Part shown: in pieces, positions 6,515 through 7,203 of the stretch
Layout: each line of letters starts with the position of its first letter
Position numbering within the stretch: position 1 is the first letter of the stretch
NCBI GenBank assembly: GCA_046484845.1
Contig: JAWOIB010000165.1
Coordinates: 1 to 7,203 of the forward strand
Length of the DNA stretch: 7,203 nt
Direction of reading: 5' to 3'
DNA from: DSBX01 sp046484845
GTDB taxonomy: Bacteria; Hydrothermota; Tepidihabitantia; Tepidihabitantales; Tepidihabitantaceae
The notes under the pieces: generated by a model
Told to the model about the DNA's origin: nothing
The model's database searches: none
The model's input: the letters and a program-made list of their open reading frames with translations, nothing else
Made by a program: the position numbers and the translations under genes

Positions 6515-6530
6515 CAAGACGACGTTATCG
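6491..6530. other. Breakpoint between two unrelated truncated genes
   Basis: Homology to the flavoprotein ends at about 6493, and homology to the C-terminal part of a HAD hydrolase begins by about 6527 (the IGR of the HAD-type segment). No target duplication, terminal inverted repeat, integrase or tRNA is visible here. The sequence around it is GC-rich (GGCCGCGATCGCCGGCG at 6494-6510), which could have supplied short homology for an artefactual or real join. Confidence 0.7.
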
Positions 6531-6760
6531 GCCGGTCGAGCCTTTCGGCCAACGGCGACAGCCGGTGCCCGACCAGCGACGCTTTCGCCGACGGCCCGCG
6601 CCGCGGCCTGCTCGTGCACCATGATGACGTCGCGCGCGAAAGGGCCTACGACCGCGCGAGCCACATCGGCCGCCTCGAGCGCGGCCTCGACGAGGCGGAG
6701 GGGCGCGGCTGGGTGGTCGTGTCCATGCGGAACGACTGGCTCAAGGTCTGGCCTGAATGA
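6515..6760 (+). pseudogene. 3' fragment of a HAD-family hydrolase
   Basis: The 81 codons before TGA 6758-6760 match by memory the C-terminus of an exported HAD-superfamily phosphatase-like family common in proteobacteria: GLLVHHDD (31-38), AYDRASHIGRL (44-54), GLDEAEGRGWVVVSM (57-71) and DWLKV. The family's usual N-terminal part of more than 200 residues (signal peptide, DNDGTLW motif, cap) is missing. Just before the good match, where members have a G(N/D)SDGDxxML-type acidic motif, this sequence reads NGDSRCPTSDAF and is about four residues shorter, so the catalytic acidic motif is not intact. It is in the same frame as the upstream flavoprotein fragment, separated by the TGA at 6512, which I regard as chance. 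It is a remnant or half of a gene cut by the join. Confidence 0.65.
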
Positions 6761-7203
6761 GCAAGGGTGGGCACAAGATGCAACGGGCAGGGGAGAGGGT
6801 GAGGAATTGTCGGGCGACGGCTGTTGTGGCCGCTTGCCTCGTCGCGGTGTTGGGCATCGCCGCCGCTCCCGCCCAGGCGCAGGAGGTCTCGACCGAGCTG
6901 CCGCCGGACGACCGCTGGAGCGCCACCCTCGCACCCTATCTCTGGATGATCTCGCTCGACGGCGACGCCGCGATCGGGGGGATCGCGACAGATGTCGACG
7001 TGCCGTTCAAGGATGCGATCCAGGACCTGTCGTTCGGCGGCATGCTGCTCGGCACTGTGCGCAAGGGCCGGCTCGGCTTCGTCGTCAACGGCGTCTTCAC
7101 GCGGGTGTCGAGCGACGAGGAGGTCGGGCCGTTCGAGATCGACGCGCGCAGCGATCTGGGGCAGGTCACCGTCGCCCCGTTTTACCGGCTGGTCGAGCAC
7201 CAG
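6757..7203 (+). CDS. Exported, outer-membrane-barrel-like protein, 5' part
   Basis: The frame is open to the right edge (149 codons, no stop), so this is a partial gene. Residues 1-41 form a signal peptide: a basic region (QRAGERVRNCR), a hydrophobic core (TAVVAACLVAVLGIAAA) and cleavage after AQA (41/42). The mature part begins with an acidic linker, then WSATLAPYLWM (54-64), DGDAAIGG and DVDVPFKDAIQDLSFGG (79-95), then alternating strands (RLGFVVNGVFTRV). This pattern is that of alphaproteobacterial-type outer membrane beta-barrel proteins of unknown function, with a first strand ending in PYLW. ATG 6757 overlaps the stop of the HAD fragment (ATGA); ATG 6778, 21 bases later with AAGGG ten bases upstream, is an equally possible start. 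Function beyond an exported barrel-like protein is unknown. Confidence 0.75.
   Translation, partial: MSKGGHKMQRAGERVRNCRATAVVAACLVAVLGIAAAPAQAQEVSTELPPDDRWSATLAPYLWMISLDGDAAIGGIATDVDVPFKDAIQDLSFGGMLLGTVRKGRLGFVVNGVFTRVSSDEEVGPFEIDARSDLGQVTVAPFYRLVEHQ

Noticed and set aside
6302..6760. A single flavoprotein-HAD fusion read through the TGA at 6512 (for example as selenocysteine)
   Set aside because: The two parts share a frame, but the flavoprotein lacks almost its whole family length and the HAD part lacks its catalytic half; no stem-loop like a SECIS is apparent after the TGA. A chance one-in-three frame match is simpler.
6646..7200. 184-codon minus-strand open frame at the right end
   Set aside because: It is antisense to the signal-peptide-bearing barrel-like gene and shows no recognisable motif.

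Overview
The window is a high-GC bacterial fragment with five gene-sized coding regions and two gene remnants. Positions 1 to about 6490 look like one genome. Two secreted products (a FG-GAP/ASPIC-UnbV protein with a C-terminal sorting-type tail, preceded by an orphan exported protein) point to a Gram-negative-type bacterium of the FCB/Bacteroidota-like sphere. The tail pattern (xDxSGRKVMDLxPGxNDVxxLxPGVYFV) reminds me of GC-rich candidate division WOR-3 (Stahlbacteria) genomes. That placement is recalled by eye and has not been searched.

Layout. 1-194: sixteen in-register 12-nt tandem units, probably a minisatellite. 195-518: no convincing gene; it holds small hairpins and, at its end, a good sigma70-type promoter and ribosome binding site. 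519-2992 (+): a two-gene unit of an unknown exported protein and the seven-repeat FG-GAP/ASPIC protein. 2993-3010: a short hairpin between convergent genes. 3001-6224 (-): rtcB (RNA 3'-phosphate ligase) followed by uvrC (excision nuclease subunit), with stop and start overlapping by one base. 6225-6301: a compact divergent promoter region whose two -35 boxes face each other as a perfect inverted repeat; both predicted transcripts would begin at or next to the start codon (leaderless). 6302-6493 (+): the first 64 codons of a succinate dehydrogenase/fumarate reductase flavoprotein, which then breaks off.

From about 6495 the sequence changes character. It carries the last 81 codons of a HAD-family hydrolase of a type I associate with proteobacteria, then the start of an outer-membrane-barrel-like exported protein that runs off the right edge. 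Two unrelated genes are cut at the same place, which suggests a chimeric assembly join or, less likely, a real recombination junction. Anything right of about 6495 should not be assumed to come from the same organism as the left part.

I see no clear novel multi-gene system. The most unusual real signals are the back-to-back leaderless promoters, the palindrome placed inside the coding sequence of the secreted protein, the 12-nt array, and the breakpoint.
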